Virus record (IMG/VR): IMGVR_UViG_3300046516_000192
Location: 1-21,578 of that record
Reading direction: 5' to 3' (one strand)
Length of the DNA stretch: 21,578 nt
Source of the DNA: a virus
Shown: piece by piece, positions 20,258 to 21,578 of the stretch
Numbering within the stretch: the stretch's first letter is position 1
How the letters are laid out: the number at the start of each line of letters is the position of its first letter
Translations under genes and position numbers: made by a program
The notes under the pieces: generated by a model
The model's input: only the letters and a program-made list of their open reading frames with translations
Database searches by the model: none
Told to the model about the DNA's origin: nothing

Positions 20258-20369
20258 GGGTGGTGAGCGCGGAGGAAGTCGCACATTCCTAGGAAATCAA
20301 TGACTTACGATTGCCTAATGGCATTTCGCGGGCGTTGAAACGTCATAGGTTTCTTGGAAAGTGCCTAAT
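20187..20369. repeat. TGCCTAAT repeat cluster at the integrase 3' end (att or arm-site candidate)
   Basis: GATTGCCTAATG occurs identically at 20187-20198 and 20309-20320. TTAGGCAAT at 20210-20218 is an exact inverted copy of ATTGCCTAA, and TGCCTAAT recurs at 20362-20369. The non-coding gap 20258-20407 also holds the palindrome TTCCTAGGAA (20286-20295). Four copies in 183 bases is far above chance. Placement over the integrase end is typical of attP arm sites or integrase/excisionase operators. The crossover core is not identified. Confidence 0.55.
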
Positions 20370-20382
20370 CCTTCGATGCCCA

Positions 20383-20404
20383 TTGCCCTCGAAAAAGAGG
20401 GCGA
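20383..20404 (+). promoter_or_regulatory. Hairpin covering the DUF1376 gene ribosome binding site
   Basis: GCCCTC (20385-20390) pairs with GAGGGC (20397-20402) over a GAAAAA loop, extendable by a T-G and a T-A pair. The 3' arm is the only ribosome binding site of the ATG at 20408, so the fold would hide it. This suggests translational control, but a rest of the leader could also open it. Confidence 0.45.
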
Positions 20405-20407
20405 GCC

Positions 20408-20932
20408 ATGAGCCGAGCCTATGTCGCGTTCTACATGGGAGACTATGCCAGGGACACGCAAGAGCTCTCGACGCTGGAACACGGCGCCTATTTCCTCTTG
20501 CTCAATCAATGCTGGGTGCACGGCTCGCTCCCGTCCGATCCGGCCAGGCGCGCGGCCATTGCCAAGCTGACGTCGCGGGAATGGCGCAAGGTGGCGCCGG
20601 CGGTCGAGCGGTTCTTCGATGAGGATGGCCGACAGAAACGCGCCACCACCGAAATCGAGAAAGCCGATCGGGCTCGGGAGCGTCATGCGCTGGCCGGCCA
20701 CAAGGGCGGAATGGCCAAGGCTCGCTCTAGCTACGCTACAGCCGGGCCACAGCGGGGCCACAAGCCTCGCCACAGCGGGGCTGTAGCATTAAGAGAAGAT
20801 ATAACTAAAACCTTTTCTGGAACCGCGCGCGAGCAAGAAAGCGGCTCGGCAATGCAAGGCGTTGAAAAACCTCAGATCGCAACCGGCAGTCTTGCCGAGG
20901 TGATCGCCGCAAAAGGCTGGGTGAAGCCATGA
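20408..20932 (+). CDS. DUF1376 (YdaU-like) replication protein
   Basis: A 174-residue protein with a typical DUF1376 N-terminus: YVAFYMGDYARDTQELSTLEHGAYFLLLNQCWVHGSLPSDPARRAAIAKLTSREWRKVAPAVERFF. These domains head phage replication initiator or replisome organiser proteins. The C-terminal part (from about 95) is low-complexity and basic, encoded over an iteron-like repeat block (20724-20787), and the final 40 residues are unrelated to known domains. Start at ATG 20408 with AGAGGG (20396-20401) upstream, in a hairpin. The next gene overlaps the stop. The usual longer initiator is not present, so it may be a short version. Confidence 0.82.
   Translation: MSRAYVAFYMGDYARDTQELSTLEHGAYFLLLNQCWVHGSLPSDPARRAAIAKLTSREWRKVAPAVERFFDEDGRQKRATTEIEKADRARERHALAGHKGGMAKARSSYATAGPQRGHKPRHSGAVALREDITKTFSGTAREQESGSAMQGVEKPQIATGSLAEVIAAKGWVKP
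20724..20817. repeat. 11-bp-phased iterons plus AT-rich stretch inside the DUF1376 gene (candidate origin)
   Basis: Units beginning GCYACARSC start at 20735, 20746, 20757 and 20769 (GCTACAGCCGG, GCCACAGCGGG, GCCACAAGCCTC, GCCACAGCGGG), at spacings of 11, 11 and 12 bases, after a degenerate unit at 20724. Ends are bracketed by GCTACAGCC (20735-20743) and its complement GGCTGTAGC (20779-20787). A 30-base stretch with only 7 G or C (20788-20817) follows. The period is not a multiple of three, so it is not a protein repeat. The layout recalls lambda ori inside gene O. Confidence 0.55.
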
Positions 20933-21075
20933 CGGGGAGAGATCTTGAGCTCTGTCTGATCGCGCTGCGCCGGATCCGCTCGCTCGACCCAAAAAACGTC
21001 GCAACGCAAGCCCGGCAGATCGCGATCGAGGCGCTGATGCAGGTGGAACGTCCAGAAGGTGCAAAGCCATGCTGA
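20929..21075 (+). CDS. Micro-gene, 48-aa hypothetical protein
   Basis: A short frame of 48 codons between the DUF1376 gene and the next ORF. ATG at 20929 overlaps the DUF1376 stop (ATGA) and its stop at 21073-21075 overlaps the next gene's start region by seven bases. The protein is a single predicted helix with alternating Arg and Leu (LELCLIALRRIRSLDPKNV, then QARQIAIEALM). No family is recognised. Conservation of the 4-base overlap is the main support. Confidence 0.58.
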   Translation: MTGRDLELCLIALRRIRSLDPKNVATQARQIAIEALMQVERPEGAKPC

Positions 21076-21278
21076 CCGCCGGCCGCAATTATCCTGGTTA
21101 CGCGATGCGCGATTTGCAGCGCGAAGCCGAGGCCGAGGTTGTGATGAGGCGCCGCATCTATGAGAACCGCGTGCTGACCGGCCGCATGACGCGGGCACAG
21201 GCCGACAGCAAGATCCGCAAGATGGAAGCGATCGCCGCACACTTGGCCGAGCTCGCCGACCGGGAGCGGCTGCTTTGA
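21069..21278 (+). CDS. Hypothetical 69-aa helical protein
   Basis: A charged, coiled-coil-like protein: a short N-terminal piece (TAGRNYPGYAMRDL) then long helix rich in Arg, Glu and Ala (REAEAEVVMRRRIYENRVL, KIRKMEAIAAHLAELADRE). Such small phage proteins between replication genes are usually of unknown role. Start ATG at 21069; the stop overlaps a TTG start of the next frame (TTGA). Confidence 0.65.
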   Translation: MLTAGRNYPGYAMRDLQREAEAEVVMRRRIYENRVLTGRMTRAQADSKIRKMEAIAAHLAELADRERLL

Positions 21279-21578
21279 CGCAACTCGACCACGCCACCGC
21301 ACCATCGCCGGCCTGGACGGCGAACAAGGTGCGATCGCGGCTGGTCGAAGCCAAGCAAGTCGAAATGCGAATGCCAGGCCAGGGACAGCGCAAGCTCGGC
21401 TCGGCCTGGCCGGCAACGCCGCTGCACTCGTTTCACGATATGATGTTTTGGGATGACGCGCGCGATCGCGTGCTCGATCAATGGGCCGCGGCCAAGGGCG
21501 CCTATCCACATGAGGTGAGTTTAATGGAACAGGCGCTCGATTGGCTGCGATGGCTCGACAGCGGCGAGCGGCGATGCC
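21275..21578 (+). CDS. Hypothetical protein, DUF6362-like, 3' end outside window
   Basis: An open frame of 101 codons to the right edge, probably starting at TTG 21275, which overlaps the preceding stop. The product starts TQLDHATAPSPAWTANKVRS and later has WPATPLHSFHDMMFWDDARD and EQALDWLRWLDSGERR. The 'W...kV..RL.EA' opening and the C-terminal 'a..WlrwL...er' suggest the phage-associated DUF6362 type, which may be sigma-like or helix-turn-helix, but this is a weak resemblance. A TTG start is rare, and an internal ATG cannot be excluded. Its role is unknown. Confidence 0.55.
   Translation, partial: MTQLDHATAPSPAWTANKVRSRLVEAKQVEMRMPGQGQRKLGSAWPATPLHSFHDMMFWDDARDRVLDQWAAAKGAYPHEVSLMEQALDWLRWLDSGERRC

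Noticed and set aside
1-21578. tRNA, rRNA, CRISPR arrays and insertion sequences
   Set aside because: Nothing resembling a tRNA arm set, regular spaced repeats with unique spacers, or a transposase was seen.

Overview
The window is a 21.6-kb piece of a GC-rich phage or prophage genome. The architecture is that of a siphovirus, with a long non-contractile tail, HK97-type head genes and no sheath or contractile baseplate genes. The host is probably an alphaproteobacterium, likely Hyphomicrobiales (Rhizobiales). This rests on a GcrA-type regulator, tail chaperones of the gene-transfer-agent gp10 families, and a near-total absence of GANTC, the target of the alphaproteobacterial methyltransferase CcrM. 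The genus cannot be fixed from the sequence.

Layout. (1) Positions 2-4714, plus strand: head and head-tail joining genes. They are the 3' part of the major capsid gene, a His-rich hypothetical, a portal with a collagen-like C-terminal extension, a gp6-like connector, a 73-aa hypothetical, a possible decoration protein, a head closure protein and a tail completion protein. Terminase and protease are not in view. The portal lies after the capsid gene, which is not the usual order. (2) Positions 4731-12958: tail genes. They are tail tube, tail assembly chaperone G with a -1 frameshift product GT, a gp10-like protein, tape measure, a 38-aa micro-gene, two distal-tail or hub proteins, a GNAT-fold protein, a gpJ-like tip protein and a 76-aa follower. 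(3) Positions 12969-15587: a tailspike-type fibre with a beta-helix and a self-cleaving S74 chaperone. (4) Positions 15584-16229: three small genes, namely a FlbD-like protein, a lipoprotein and a two-helix membrane protein, possibly a lysis cassette. No endolysin is visible. (5) Positions 16287-16999, minus strand: a GcrA-like regulator and a small hypothetical coupled to it. (6) Positions 17174-21578, plus strand: recombination and replication genes. They are a YqaJ exonuclease, RecT, a 65-aa protein, a tyrosine integrase, a DUF1376 replication protein containing iteron-like repeats, two small proteins and a partial gene running off the end.

How it works together. Virion genes are packed with 4-base start/stop overlaps, so translation is probably coupled through the whole block. 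The exonuclease and RecT form a lambda Red-like pair. The GcrA-like gene and the exonuclease are divergent around an AT-rich region holding a perfect 12-bp inverted repeat, the most likely control point. The DUF1376 gene may carry the replication origin, as gene O does in lambda. A repeat cluster at the end of the integrase gene may be attP or an arm-site array. If so, this is a free-phage map, because replication genes continue past the integrase.

Most noteworthy: only two GANTC sites were found by eye where about 75 would be expected; a textbook slippery site and hairpin for G/GT; 11-bp-phased iterons followed by an AT-rich stretch inside the replication gene; a collagen-like portal extension; a phage GcrA-like gene ending in a 15-G tract that could be slippage-prone.
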